A stretch of DNA of 64,000 nt. Source: SYFI01 sp046095485. GTDB taxonomy: Bacteria > Actinomycetota > Thermoleophilia > Miltoncostaeales > Miltoncostaeaceae. Below the pieces are notes generated by a model. The model made no database searches and had not been told where the DNA came from. It saw only the letters and a list, made by a program, of their open reading frames with translations. The position numbers and the translations under genes were made by a program. Positions within the stretch are counted from its first letter, which is position 1. Every line of letters starts with the position of its first letter. The stretch is taken from contig JBJTJN010000027.1 in assembly GCA_046095485.1 (NCBI GenBank), positions 1 to 64,000 of the forward strand, in the 5' to 3' direction. Below are positions 19,258 through 28,243 of the stretch, piece after piece.

Positions 19258-19272
19258 CAGCACTGGCAGTAC

Positions 19273-19307
19273 GGGCCCCGTCACCCCGATCCTGGGGGGC
19301 GGGGCCC
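19273..19307 (+). terminator. Hairpin between tuf and rpsJ
   Basis: GGGCCCCG (19273-19280) pairs with CGGGGCCC (19300-19307), and an inner CCCC/GGGG pairing extends it. A pyrimidine-rich tail follows. It could end the tuf transcript or attenuate read-through into the S10 cluster. Nothing else was seen in 19258-19356. Confidence 0.5.
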
Positions 19308-19356
19308 TCGCTTTCCCCGAGCAGTACCCGACGACGCAGAACGAGAAGACCGAACC

Positions 19357-19668
19357 TTGATCACGCAGAACAAGATCCGAATCAGGCTCAAGGCCTATGA
19401 CCATGAGCTGATCGACAAGAGCGCGGCCTCCATCGTGGAGACGGCCCAGCGGAGTGGCGCGACCATCTCCGGACCGGTGCCGCTCCCCACCGAGTGCCAT
19501 CGCTACTGCGTCATCAAGGGCCCGTTCAAGGACAAGGACTCGCGGGAGCACTTCGAGGTGCGCACCCACAAGCGCCTCATCGACATCTTCTCGCCCACCC
19601 CCAAGACGGTCGACTCGCTCATGCGCCTCGACCTGCCCGCCGGCGTCGACATCGAGATCAAGGTCTGA
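19357..19668 (+). CDS. rpsJ: 30S ribosomal protein S10
   Basis: S10, 103 aa, begins ITQNKIRIRLKAYDH after a TTG start at 19357, the expected S10 N-terminus. It ends in LPAGVDIEIKV. It binds NusB in antitermination as well as the 30S head. The Shine-Dalgarno site is weak. It is the first gene of the S10 cluster. Confidence 0.97.
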   Translation: MITQNKIRIRLKAYDHELIDKSAASIVETAQRSGATISGPVPLPTECHRYCVIKGPFKDKDSREHFEVRTHKRLIDIFSPTPKTVDSLMRLDLPAGVDIEIKV

Positions 19669-19670
19669 CC

Positions 19671-20303
19671 ATGGCTGCGATCATCGGACGCAAGGTCGGA
19701 ATGACCCAGATCTTCGCCGAGGACGGCGCGCGGGTTCCGCTCACCGTCATCGAGGCCGGCCCCTGTCCCGTGGTGCAGGTGAAGACCGACGAGCGCGACG
19801 GCTACTCCGCCGTGCAGCTGGGCTTCGGCGCGGCCAAGGCGAAGCACATCAACAAGCCCGAGCAGGGCCACCTCGAGAAGGCCGGCGCGCCGCTGGTGCG
19901 CCACCTGCACGAGTTCTCGCCCGCCGACCTCGGCCTGGAGGATGGCGAGGAGCTCACCGAGGGCCAGTTCGTCACCGTCGACCGCTTCGTGCCCGGCTCG
20001 TACGTGAAGGTGACCGGCACCTCGAAGGGCAAGGGCTTCGCCGGCACGATCAAGCGCCACAACTTCGCGAGCGGCCCCAAGAGCCACGGCTCGCACAACG
20101 TGCGCCGCCCGGGTTCCATCGGCGCCGCCGCCTACCCCGCGCGCGTGTTCAAGGGCATGCGCATGGCCGGCCACATGGGCGCGCGCCAGGTCACCCAGCG
20201 CGGCCTGCAGGTGGTCGACCGCGATCCCGAGCGCAACATCCTGCTCGTCAAGGGCGCGGTGCCCGGCGCCGTCGGCTCGATCGTCTACGTGAGGCCCGAC
20301 TGA
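19671..20303 (+). CDS. rplC: 50S ribosomal protein L3
   Basis: L3, 210 aa, starts at ATG 19671, two nt after rpsJ, with MAAIIGRKVGMTQIF. The central loop that reaches the peptidyl transferase centre is seen in GPKSHGSHNVRRPGSIG. It overlaps rplD by one nt (TGATG). Confidence 0.98.
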   Translation: MAAIIGRKVGMTQIFAEDGARVPLTVIEAGPCPVVQVKTDERDGYSAVQLGFGAAKAKHINKPEQGHLEKAGAPLVRHLHEFSPADLGLEDGEELTEGQFVTVDRFVPGSYVKVTGTSKGKGFAGTIKRHNFASGPKSHGSHNVRRPGSIGAAAYPARVFKGMRMAGHMGARQVTQRGLQVVDRDPERNILLVKGAVPGAVGSIVYVRPD

Positions 20304-20962
20304 TGGCGGCGCACAAGCTCACCAAGACCGGCAAGGCATCCGGCTCGGCCGCCCTCGGCGCCGAGCTGGAGGCCCAGGCCATCAAGCCGCACCTGATCCA
20401 CGAGGTCGTCACGGCCGAGATGGCATGGCGCCGCGCCGGTACCGCCAGCACCAAGACCCGCAGCGACGTCCGCGGCGGCGGCAAGAAGCCCTGGCGCCAG
20501 AAGGGCACCGGCCGTGCCCGCGCAGGCTCGAACCGCTCACCCATCTGGACCGGCGGTGGCATCACGTTCGGCCCGCACCCGCGCAGCTACGGCGGCAAGG
20601 TGAACCGCAAGGCGTACCGCCAGGCGTTCCGCTCGGCCGTCAAGGCGCACGTGGAGCGCGGCACCATCGCCGTGATGGGCGCCACCGACTGGGACGCGCC
20701 ATCCACCAAGCGCGCCGCCGAGTACCTCTCCAAGGCGCCCGCCGAGCTCGCGGCCCGTCCGCTGCTGGTGGTGGTGACCGAGTCGTCGTCGCCCGTGGCG
20801 CTGTCGTTCCGCAACATGCGTGACGTGCGCGTGCTCGAGGCCCGCGACACCGAGACCGTGGACATCATGGCCGGCCGCTCCGTGCTGGTGGAGTCCGAGG
20901 TGTGGGACCGCTGGAACGGCGCTGCCGCTCCCGCCGCCGACGCCGGGGGGGATGACGCGTGA
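20303..20962 (+). CDS. rplD: 50S ribosomal protein L4
   Basis: L4, 219 aa. The exit-tunnel loop is visible as RGGGKKPWRQKGTGRARAGS. The ATG overlaps the rplC stop. In E. coli L4 regulates the S10 operon; no such site was identified here. It has a short Ala/Asp-rich C-terminal tail. Confidence 0.97.
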   Translation: MAAHKLTKTGKASGSAALGAELEAQAIKPHLIHEVVTAEMAWRRAGTASTKTRSDVRGGGKKPWRQKGTGRARAGSNRSPIWTGGGITFGPHPRSYGGKVNRKAYRQAFRSAVKAHVERGTIAVMGATDWDAPSTKRAAEYLSKAPAELAARPLLVVVTESSSPVALSFRNMRDVRVLEARDTETVDIMAGRSVLVESEVWDRWNGAAAPAADAGGDDA

Positions 20963-21269
20963 GCACCGGCAACGACCTTCGCGGCGACGTTCGCCGCGCC
21001 ATCGTGAGCCCCGTGGTCTCCGAGAAGAGCTACCTGCTCGTGCAGGCGCACAACCAGTACACCTTCCGCGTGCTGGATGAAGCCCACAAGGTGGAGATCC
21101 GCCAGGCCGTCGAGGAACTCTTCGACGTCACGGTCACCGACGTGCGCATCATCAAGGTGCAGCCCAAGCCCAAGCGGCGCGGGCGCAGCATGGGCACCCG
21201 CCCGGGCTGGAAGAAGGCCATCGTCGAGCTCGTGCCCGGCGACTCCATCGACGTCTTCGAGGGCGCCTG

Positions 21270-21270
<1 letters not shown>
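20959..21270 (+). CDS. rplW: 50S ribosomal protein L23
   Basis: L23, 103 aa, lies at the tunnel exit and is the docking site for trigger factor and SRP. The core IVSPVVSEKSYLL and KPKRRGRSMG are typical. The GTG start overlaps rplD by 4 nt and the stop overlaps rplB by one. Confidence 0.97.
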
Positions 21271-22114
<844 letters not shown>

Positions 22115-22118
<4 letters not shown>

Positions 22119-22393
22119 GCAGAAGCCTCAAGAAGGGTCCGTTCGTCGACCCCAAGCTGATTGCCCGCATCGAGGAGATGAACACCTCGAACGAGAAGCG
22201 CATGCTGCGCACCTGGTCGCGGTCGTCCACGATCTTCCCGGAGATGGTGGGCCACACGATCGCCGTGCACGACGGCCGCAAGCACGTTCCCGTGTTCATC
22301 TCCGAGAGCATGGTGGGCCACAAGCTGGGTGAGTTCGCGCCCACCCGCAGCTACAAGGGCCACGGCGACGACCGCCAGACCTCGAGGCGCTGA
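22115..22393 (+). CDS. rpsS: 30S ribosomal protein S19
   Basis: S19, 92 aa, begins SRSLKKGPFVD and contains the HNGKKHVPV-equivalent HDGRKHVPVF and the GHKLGEFAPTR motif. It binds the 30S head next to S13. It overlaps rplB by ATGA. Confidence 0.98.
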
Positions 22394-22394
22394 C

Positions 22395-22895
22395 GTGAGC
22401 ACCGAGACCACAGCAGAGGCAACCGAGGCGGAGGCTCCCGACGTGGAGGCCACCGACGCCGAGGGCACTGAGGTGGAGGCCCCCGAGGCCACCACCAACG
22501 AGCCCGCGCGCTCCGACAAGGTGCGCAACCGCAAGCCCGCGCGTCCCCAGGCCACGGCCAAGTTCGTGCGCGTGTCGGCCCGCAAGGGGCGCCTGGTCGC
22601 CGACCTCATCCGCGGAAAGTCCGTGCCCGAGGCCCAGGCCATCCTGGCGTTCTCCACCCGCGCCGCCGCCGAGCCGATCCGCAAGGTGCTGGAGTCGGCC
22701 ATGGCCAACGCCGACCACAACGCCGGACTCGACGTGCGCGAGCTCTACCTCACGCGCGTCACCATTGACGAGGGTCCCACCATGCGGCGCTTCCGCCCGC
22801 GTGCCCAGGGCCGTGCGTCGCGCATCAACAAGCGCACCTGCCACATCACGATTGGCCTTGGCCCGTATGGCTCCGAGGCGGAGGGACGTGCCTGA
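22395..22895 (+). CDS. rplV: 50S ribosomal protein L22 with acidic N-terminal extension
   Basis: L22, 166 aa from GTG 22395. The core (from about residue 52) is standard, with KFVRVSARKGRLVADLIRGK and the tunnel hairpin region RRFRPRAQGRASRI. The first ~35 residues are an acidic Glu/Ala/Thr-rich extension, followed by a basic linker (SDKVRNRKPARPQ). Typical L22 is about 110-130 aa. No later start fits better: the next in-frame methionine is inside the core. The extension would be on the ribosome surface. Confidence 0.95.
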   Translation: MSTETTAEATEAEAPDVEATDAEGTEVEAPEATTNEPARSDKVRNRKPARPQATAKFVRVSARKGRLVADLIRGKSVPEAQAILAFSTRAAAEPIRKVLESAMANADHNAGLDVRELYLTRVTIDEGPTMRRFRPRAQGRASRINKRTCHITIGLGPYGSEAEGRA

Positions 22896-23698
22896 TGGGC
22901 CAGAAGGTCAACCCCACCGGATTCCGCATCGGGATCCTCCAGGGCTGGAAGAGCAACTGGTACACCGAGCGCGACTACGCCGCGTACCTCGATGAGGACC
23001 GCGCCGTGCGCGACCACATCACCCGCAAGCTCAGCCACGCCGGCCTGTCGGACATCCAGATCCGCAAGGACGCCACCAAGCTCACCGTCGACATCTACAC
23101 GGCCCGCCCGGGCATCGTGATCGGCAAGAGCGGTTCCGAGGTGGACGCCCTGCGCCGCGAGCTCAACCAGCTCACCGGCAAGCAGATCCAGATCAACATC
23201 AACGAGATCAAGCGCCCGGAGCTCGACGCCGCCCTCGTGGCGCAGTCGATCGCCGAGCAGCTCGAGAACCGCGTGTCGTTCCGCCGCGCCATGAAGCGCG
23301 CGCTCACGTCGGCCATGCGCTCCGGTGCCCAGGGCGCCAAGATCCAGTGCGGTGGCCGCCTGGGCGGTTCGGAGATGTCGCGCTCGGAGCACTACTCCGA
23401 CGGCCGCGTGCCGCTGCACACCCTGCGCGCGGACATCGACTATGGCTTCGCCGAGGCCAAGACCACCTTCGGCCGCATCGGCGTGAAGGTGTGGATCAAC
23501 AAGGGCGAGGTGCTGCCCGAGGGCGTCGTGGACGCCCGCGGCCGCAGCAACGAGCTCGACGCTCCGCCCCCGCGGCGCCCGCGTCGCGACGGCCGTGGCC
23601 GTGGCGGGCAGGGTGGCCAGGGCGGCGGCGGCCAGGGCCGTGGTGGCCAGGGTCGCGGCGGCCAGGGCGGCGGCGCCCCGGCAGAGGGATCGAGGTAG
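22895..23698 (+). CDS. rpsC: 30S ribosomal protein S3 with Gly-rich tail
   Basis: S3, 267 aa. The N-terminal GQKVNPTGFRIGI, KH domain (PGIVIGKSGSEVD) and C-terminal domain (GGRLGGSEMSR) are normal. The last ~40 residues are a low-complexity Gly/Gln/Arg tail made of repeats like GGQGRGGQ, beyond the E. coli end point. It overlaps rplV by one nt. S3 lies at the mRNA entry channel and has helicase activity with S4 and S5. Confidence 0.97.
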   Translation: MGQKVNPTGFRIGILQGWKSNWYTERDYAAYLDEDRAVRDHITRKLSHAGLSDIQIRKDATKLTVDIYTARPGIVIGKSGSEVDALRRELNQLTGKQIQININEIKRPELDAALVAQSIAEQLENRVSFRRAMKRALTSAMRSGAQGAKIQCGGRLGGSEMSRSEHYSDGRVPLHTLRADIDYGFAEAKTTFGRIGVKVWINKGEVLPEGVVDARGRSNELDAPPPRRPRRDGRGRGGQGGQGGGGQGRGGQGRGGQGGGAPAEGSR

Positions 23699-23701
23699 CC
23701 C

Positions 23702-24115
23702 ATGTTGATGCCCAAGCGCACCAAGTACCGCAAGGCGCACCGCGGCCGTCGCCGTGGCGAGGCCAAGGGGAACCAGGAAGTCCACTTCGGGCAGTACGGC
23801 CTGAAGTCGCTCGAGAACGGCTGGATCACCAACCGCCAGATCGAGAGCGCCCGCGTGGCCATGACCCGCTACATCAAGCGCCAGGGCAAGGTGTGGATCA
23901 ACCTGTTCCCGCACCTTCCCGTCACCAAGAAGCCTGCCGAGACCCGCATGGGATCGGGCAAGGGCTCGCCCGAGTCGTGGGTGGCCGTGGTGAAGCCCGG
24001 CAAGGTGATGTTCGAGCTCTCGGGCGTTGACGAGGAGACCGCGCGCGAGGCCATGCGCCTCGCCGCGATGAAGCTGCCCGTGAAGTGCAAGTTCGTGACG
24101 CGCGAGGACGCCTAG
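23702..24115 (+). CDS. rplP: 50S ribosomal protein L16
   Basis: L16, 137 aa, begins MLMPKRTKYRKAHRGRRRG. The internal segment RMGSGKGSPESWVAVVKPG is diagnostic. It contacts A-site tRNA. It starts 3 nt after rpsC. Confidence 0.98.
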   Translation: MLMPKRTKYRKAHRGRRRGEAKGNQEVHFGQYGLKSLENGWITNRQIESARVAMTRYIKRQGKVWINLFPHLPVTKKPAETRMGSGKGSPESWVAVVKPGKVMFELSGVDEETAREAMRLAAMKLPVKCKFVTREDA

Positions 24116-24118
24116 GCA

Positions 24119-24340
24119 ATGCCGACCCAGAAGGCCAGTGAACTCCGCGAGCTGTCAGACGACCAGCTCGCCCTCAGGCTCGAGGAGTCGCGCCAGGCGC
24201 TCTTCAACCTGCGCTTCCAGCTGCCCACCGGCGCGCTGGAGCGCACGAGCGAGATCGGCGTGCGCAAGCGCGAGATCGCGCAGATCCTCACGGTTGCCCG
24301 CGAGCGTGAGATCGCCCAGGAGGAGATGGCGAATGGCTGA
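24119..24340 (+). CDS. rpmC: 50S ribosomal protein L29
   Basis: L29, 73 aa, with the two-helix hairpin ELRELSDDQLALRLEE and LFNLRFQLPTGALE. ATG at 24119. It overlaps rpsQ by 8 nt. Confidence 0.97.
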   Translation: MPTQKASELRELSDDQLALRLEESRQALFNLRFQLPTGALERTSEIGVRKREIAQILTVAREREIAQEEMANG

Positions 24341-24605
24341 GACGCCCCAGCAGAGCGTGGCCCAGCGCAAGGTGCGCCAGGGCATCGTCACCAGCGACGC
24401 CCGTGACCGCACCATCACCGTGCGCGTGGACACCTCGCGCCGTCACCCGATCTACGGCAAGACCGTGCGCAGCTCGTCGAAGCTGCACGCGCACGACGAG
24501 CGCAACGAGGCCGGCGTGGGCGACGTGGTGCGCGTGGTGGAGACCCGCCCGACGTCCAAGCAGAAGCGCTGGCGCCTCGTCGAGATCGTCGAGAAGGCCC
24601 GCTAG
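24333..24605 (+). CDS. rpsQ: 30S ribosomal protein S17
   Basis: S17, 90 aa from ATG 24333, with a GGAG ribosome site inside rpmC. The OB-fold motifs are GIVTSDARDRTITVRVD and HPIYGKTVRSSSKLHAHDE. It binds the 5' domain of 16S rRNA early in assembly. Confidence 0.97.
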   Translation: MAETPQQSVAQRKVRQGIVTSDARDRTITVRVDTSRRHPIYGKTVRSSSKLHAHDERNEAGVGDVVRVVETRPTSKQKRWRLVEIVEKAR

Positions 24606-24614
24606 GAGCACGCG

Positions 24615-24983
24615 ATGATCCAGAACGAATCACGACTCCGCGTCGCGGACAACACGGGGGCCAGGGAGCTCCTGTGCATCCGCGTGCTCGGTGGCAGCAA
24701 GCGCCGGTACGCCCACGTGGGCGACACCATCGTGGCCACCGTCAAGCAGGCCACGCCGAACGGCGCGGTGAAGAAGGGCGACGTGGTGAAGGCCGTGGTG
24801 GTGCGCACCAAGAAGGCGCACCCGCGCGAGGACGGCACGTTCATCGCCTTCGACGAGAACGCGGCCGTCATCATCGACAACGCCCAGAACCCGCGCGGCA
24901 CCCGCATCTTCGGGCCCGTGGCCCGCGAGCTGCGCGAGAAGCAGTTCATGAAGATCGTCTCCCTGGCGCCGGAGGTGCTGTAG
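24615..24983 (+). CDS. rplN: 50S ribosomal protein L14
   Basis: L14, 122 aa, begins MIQNESRLRVADNTGA and has the normal family length. It lies at the subunit interface near the sarcin-ricin loop and is the target of the silencing factor RsfS. The TAG stop overlaps the rplX GTG. Confidence 0.98.
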   Translation: MIQNESRLRVADNTGARELLCIRVLGGSKRRYAHVGDTIVATVKQATPNGAVKKGDVVKAVVVRTKKAHPREDGTFIAFDENAAVIIDNAQNPRGTRIFGPVARELREKQFMKIVSLAPEVL

Positions 24984-25297
24984 TGCCCGCGCGCATCAAG
25001 AAGGGCGACGAGGTCATGTGCATCGCGGGCAAGGACAAGGGCCGCACCGGCACCGTGCTCGAGGTGAGCCCCAAGGACGAGCGCGTGCTCGTGGAGGGCC
25101 TCAACATGGTGAAGCGCCACACCAAGGCGCGTCCGCCGGACGACCCGGGCGGCATCATCGAGAAGCCGGCCCCCATGCACATCTCGAACGTCATGCCGGT
25201 CGACCCGTCCGACAAGAAGCCCTGCCGGGTCCGCATCGAGGAGAAGGACGGAGAGCGCATTCGCGTGTCCGCCCGCACCGGGAAGGCCCTGGATTGA
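24983..25297 (+). CDS. rplX: 50S ribosomal protein L24
   Basis: L24, 104 aa from GTG 24983. The KOW motif is at the start (KKGDEVMCIAGKDKGRTGTV), followed by GLNMVKRHTK. It is an assembly initiator on 23S rRNA. The stop overlaps the rplE TTG (TTGA). Confidence 0.97.
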   Translation: MPARIKKGDEVMCIAGKDKGRTGTVLEVSPKDERVLVEGLNMVKRHTKARPPDDPGGIIEKPAPMHISNVMPVDPSDKKPCRVRIEEKDGERIRVSARTGKALD

Positions 25298-25935
25298 GCA
25301 CCGAGACCGCCACCGCAATTCCGCCCGCGCGCCTCAAGCAGCGCTACGAGGACGAGGTGCGCCCGAAGCTGCAGGAGCGCTTCGGGTACGCGTCGCCGAT
25401 GCAGCACCCGCGCATCGAGAAGATCACGCTCAACATGGGCGTGGGCGATGCCAAGGCGAACTCCAAGGCGCTCGACGACGCCGTGGAGGAGCTCGCGATC
25501 ATCTCGGGCCAGCGCCCGGCCATCACCCGCGCCCGCAAGTCGATCGCCCAGTTCAAGTTGCGCGAGGGCATGCCCATCGGCGCGAAGGTCACGCTGCGCG
25601 GTGCCCGCATGTGGGAGTTCCTCGACCGCCTCAACACGGTCGCGCTCCCGCGTATCCGCGACTTCCGCGGCATCAACCCCGACGGGTTCGACGGGCGCGG
25701 CAACTACAACCTCGGCCTGCGCGAGCAGACGATCTTCCCGGAGATCGACTACGACAAGGTCGGGGCGGTTCGCGGGCTCAACGTCACCATCACGACGAGC
25801 GCCGCAACCGACGAGGAGGCCAAGGCCCTGCTGCAGGAGCTCGGCATGCCCTTCCGTGAGCAGGGTTACACCGCCGAGGAGCGCGCCGCGCGGCGGCGCA
25901 AGAAGATGCGCAAGTTCCGCGGTCGAAAGCGATAG
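25294..25935 (+). CDS. rplE: 50S ribosomal protein L5
   Basis: L5, 213 aa from a TTG start that overlaps the rplX stop. Core motifs are RIEKITLNMGVGDA, GQRPAITRARKSIA and the P-site tRNA-contacting region. It binds 5S rRNA. The last ~25 residues are a basic extension (RRRKKMRKFRGRKR) past the usual ~180-aa end. Confidence 0.97.
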   Translation: MSTETATAIPPARLKQRYEDEVRPKLQERFGYASPMQHPRIEKITLNMGVGDAKANSKALDDAVEELAIISGQRPAITRARKSIAQFKLREGMPIGAKVTLRGARMWEFLDRLNTVALPRIRDFRGINPDGFDGRGNYNLGLREQTIFPEIDYDKVGAVRGLNVTITTSAATDEEAKALLQELGMPFREQGYTAEERAARRRKKMRKFRGRKR

Positions 25936-25953
25936 AGGAAGGTCCAGGAGCAC

Positions 25954-26139
25954 GTGGCGAAGACGTCCCTCAAGGTGAAGGCCTCACGGCCTCCCAAGTA
26001 CCAGACGCAGGCATACACCCGGTGCCACCGGTGCGGTCGCTCGCGCGCGGTGTTCCGCAAGTTCGGCCTGTGCCGCATCTGCCTGCGCGACGAGGCCCAC
26101 GCCGGCCACATCCCCGGCATGACGAAGTCCAGCTGGTAG
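25954..26139 (+). CDS. rpsZ: 30S ribosomal protein S14, zinc-binding type Z
   Basis: S14 of the short zinc form, 61 aa, with ligands C24, C27, C40 and C43. GTG start with AGGAG at 25946-25950. Actinobacteria often keep a second zinc-free S14 elsewhere for zinc starvation; none is in this window. Confidence 0.97.
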   Translation: MAKTSLKVKASRPPKYQTQAYTRCHRCGRSRAVFRKFGLCRICLRDEAHAGHIPGMTKSSW

Positions 26140-26143
26140 CCCG

Positions 26144-26539
26144 ATGCTGACCGATCCCATCGCAGACATGCTCACGCGCATCCGCAACGCCAACATGGCG
26201 CTGCACGACACCGTGGAGATGCCCGGCAGCCGCCTCAAGGCCGATGTCGCCCGCGTGCTCGAGGAGCAGGGCTACATCGCGGGCTGGGAGTCCAGCAGCG
26301 ACGGCACCCGCACCACGCTCACCGTGAAGCTCAAGTACGACGACGACCGCCGCCGCGTGATCACCGGCCTCAGCCGCGTGTCCAAGCCCGGCCGTCGCGT
26401 GTACGCCGACAAGGACTCCCTGCCCAAGGTTCTGGGTGGCATGGGCGTCGCCATCATCTCGACCTCCCAGGGTCTCCTCACGGGCCACGAGGCCCGTCGC
26501 CGCGGAGTCGGCGGCGAGGTCCTGTGCACGGTCTGGTAG
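26144..26539 (+). CDS. rpsH: 30S ribosomal protein S8
   Basis: S8, 131 aa, begins MLTDPIADMLTRIRNAN and ends in the C-terminal GGEVLCTVW. It contains VISTSQGLLT-type SxxG motifs (IISTSQGLLTGHEARR). It binds helix 21 of 16S rRNA; in E. coli it represses the spc operon. Confidence 0.98.
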   Translation: MLTDPIADMLTRIRNANMALHDTVEMPGSRLKADVARVLEEQGYIAGWESSSDGTRTTLTVKLKYDDDRRRVITGLSRVSKPGRRVYADKDSLPKVLGGMGVAIISTSQGLLTGHEARRRGVGGEVLCTVW

Positions 26540-26552
26540 GGGAGGAGCGACC

Positions 26553-27086
26553 GTGAGCCGCATCGGACGCGCACCCATTCCGGTCCCCGACGGGGTCACC
26601 GTGGACATCTCGGGCCAGAAGGTCTCGGTCAAGGGCCCCAAGGGCGAGCTCCAGCACGTGGTGGTGGAGCCCATCCGCATCGCGCAGGAGGACGGCACCC
26701 TGGTGGTCAGCCGTCCCACCGACCGCGGACCGCACCGCGCCCTGCACGGGCTGTCGCGCACGCTCGTGGCCAACATGGTCACCGGCGTCACCGCGGGCTT
26801 CGAGCGCCGCCTCGAGCTGGTGGGCGTGGGCTACCGTGCCCAGCTCAAGGGCAAGAACCTCGAGCTGGCCGTGGGCTTCTCGCACCCGGTCACGTTCGAG
26901 CCGCCGGAGGGCATCACGTTCGGAGTGCCCGAGCCCACGCAGATCGTGGTCAGCGGCATCGACAAGCAGCAGGTCGGCCAGATCGCGTCCGAGATCCGCC
27001 GCGTGCGTCCGCCGGAGCCCTACAAGGGCAAGGGCATTCGCTACGAGGGCGAGGTCGTCAGGCGCAAGGTCGGGAAGAGGGCCTAG
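26553..27086 (+). CDS. rplF: 50S ribosomal protein L6
   Basis: L6, 177 aa from GTG 26553 with GGGGAGGAG just upstream. Start SRIGRAPIPVP and C-terminal motif PEPYKGKGIRYEGE are diagnostic. It lies near the factor-binding site. Confidence 0.98.
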   Translation: MSRIGRAPIPVPDGVTVDISGQKVSVKGPKGELQHVVVEPIRIAQEDGTLVVSRPTDRGPHRALHGLSRTLVANMVTGVTAGFERRLELVGVGYRAQLKGKNLELAVGFSHPVTFEPPEGITFGVPEPTQIVVSGIDKQQVGQIASEIRRVRPPEPYKGKGIRYEGEVVRRKVGKRA

Positions 27087-27091
27087 GAGAG

Positions 27092-27445
27092 ATGGGCAAG
27101 ATCAGCACACCGGACGCCCGCGCGCGTCGTCACCGCCGCGTCCGCGGCAAGGTCCATGGCACCGCAGAGCGTCCGCGCCTGTCGGTGTCGCGTTCGAACC
27201 TGCGCATCTACGCGCAGCTCATCGACGACGACCGCGGCCACACCGTGGCTGCTGCCGGATCACACGAGGCCGGGCTGAAGGGCCTGGCCAAGGGCCCGGC
27301 CGCGGCCGAGGTGGGCAAGCTCATCGCCGAGCGCGGAAAGGCCGCGGGCGTGAGCAGCGTGGTGTTCGACCGCGGCGGCTACCTGTACCACGGCAGGGTC
27401 AAGTCCCTTGCCGACGGCGCCCGCGAGGGCGGGCTCGAGTTCTAG
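27092..27445 (+). CDS. rplR: 50S ribosomal protein L18
   Basis: L18, 117 aa, has the basic N-terminus RARRHRRVRGKVHGTAERPRLSV and the C-terminal FDRGGYLYHGRVKSLADGAREGGLEF. It binds 5S rRNA together with L5. The first residues are slightly extended. Confidence 0.98.
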   Translation: MGKISTPDARARRHRRVRGKVHGTAERPRLSVSRSNLRIYAQLIDDDRGHTVAAAGSHEAGLKGLAKGPAAAEVGKLIAERGKAAGVSSVVFDRGGYLYHGRVKSLADGAREGGLEF

Positions 27446-27464
27446 AGGACCGGGGAAGAGGCAC

Positions 27465-28055
27465 ATGGCAGAGCGCAGTCGCGACAAGGTGCATGCAGAG
27501 GGCGCAGAGCTTTCGGAGCGCGTGGTGCAGGTGAACCGCGTGGCCAAGGTCGTGAAGGGCGGCCGCCGTTTCTCGTTCTCGGCCCTGGTGGTGGTGGGCA
27601 ACGAGGTGGACGCCGTGGGCGTGGGCCACGGCAAGGCCAACGAGGTGCCGCTGGCCATCCAGAAGGCCGTGGACGACGCCAAGAAGAACATGTTCCGCGT
27701 GCCGCGCTACGGATCCACGATCACCCATGAGGTCATCGGGCACCACGGCGCGGGCCGCGTGCTGCTGAAGCCGGCCGCCCCGGGTACCGGCGTCATCGCC
27801 GGCGGCGGGGTGCGCGCGGTGCTCGAGCTCGCGGGCGTGCGCGACATCCTCAGCAAGTCGCTGGGCACCACCAACCCCGTCAACCTCGTGGCCGCCACGG
27901 TGGCCGGGCTCAAGAGCCTGCGCACGCCGGAGCAGGTGGCCGAGTTGCGCGGCAAGACCGTGGCCGAGGTGCTTGGCACCTCCGGCGGGTCCACGAAGCC
28001 CGCCGCCGACGTCGTGGCCGAGGCCGTGGAGGCCTCGGAGGAGGTCACGGCGTGA
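27465..28055 (+). CDS. rpsE: 30S ribosomal protein S5
   Basis: S5, 196 aa from ATG 27465, with GGGGAAGAGG upstream. The double-stranded RNA-binding-like domain has RVAKVVKGGRRFSFSALVVVG, followed by GHGKANEVPLAI and the GGGVRAVLELAGV loop. A ~25-aa Ala/Val/Glu tail follows the usual end. It acts in decoding fidelity. Confidence 0.98.
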   Translation: MAERSRDKVHAEGAELSERVVQVNRVAKVVKGGRRFSFSALVVVGNEVDAVGVGHGKANEVPLAIQKAVDDAKKNMFRVPRYGSTITHEVIGHHGAGRVLLKPAAPGTGVIAGGGVRAVLELAGVRDILSKSLGTTNPVNLVAATVAGLKSLRTPEQVAELRGKTVAEVLGTSGGSTKPAADVVAEAVEASEEVTA

Positions 28056-28243
28056 GCACCCTGAAGATCACCCAGGTGCGCTCCCAGATCGGGAGCTCCG
28101 AGCGCCACCGCGGCACCCTGCGCGCGCTGGGCCTCGGCCGCATCGGCAAGACCGCGATCCACGAGGACTCGCCGGCGCTCCAGGGCGCCATCCGCAAGGT
28201 GGCGAACCTCGTGCAGGTGGAGGAGGTCCAGCGTGGCAGCTGA
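28052..28243 (+). CDS. rpmD: 50S ribosomal protein L30
   Basis: L30, 63 aa, GTG start overlapping rpsE by 4 nt. Core LKITQVRSQIGSSERHRGTLRALGLGRIGK is typical. It overlaps rplO by 11 nt. Confidence 0.97.
   Translation: MSTLKITQVRSQIGSSERHRGTLRALGLGRIGKTAIHEDSPALQGAIRKVANLVQVEEVQRGS

Noticed and set aside
23570..23695. Possible tandem DNA repeat or CRISPR-like array in the S3 tail
   Set aside because: It is low-complexity coding sequence for Gly/Gln/Arg, with no spacers.
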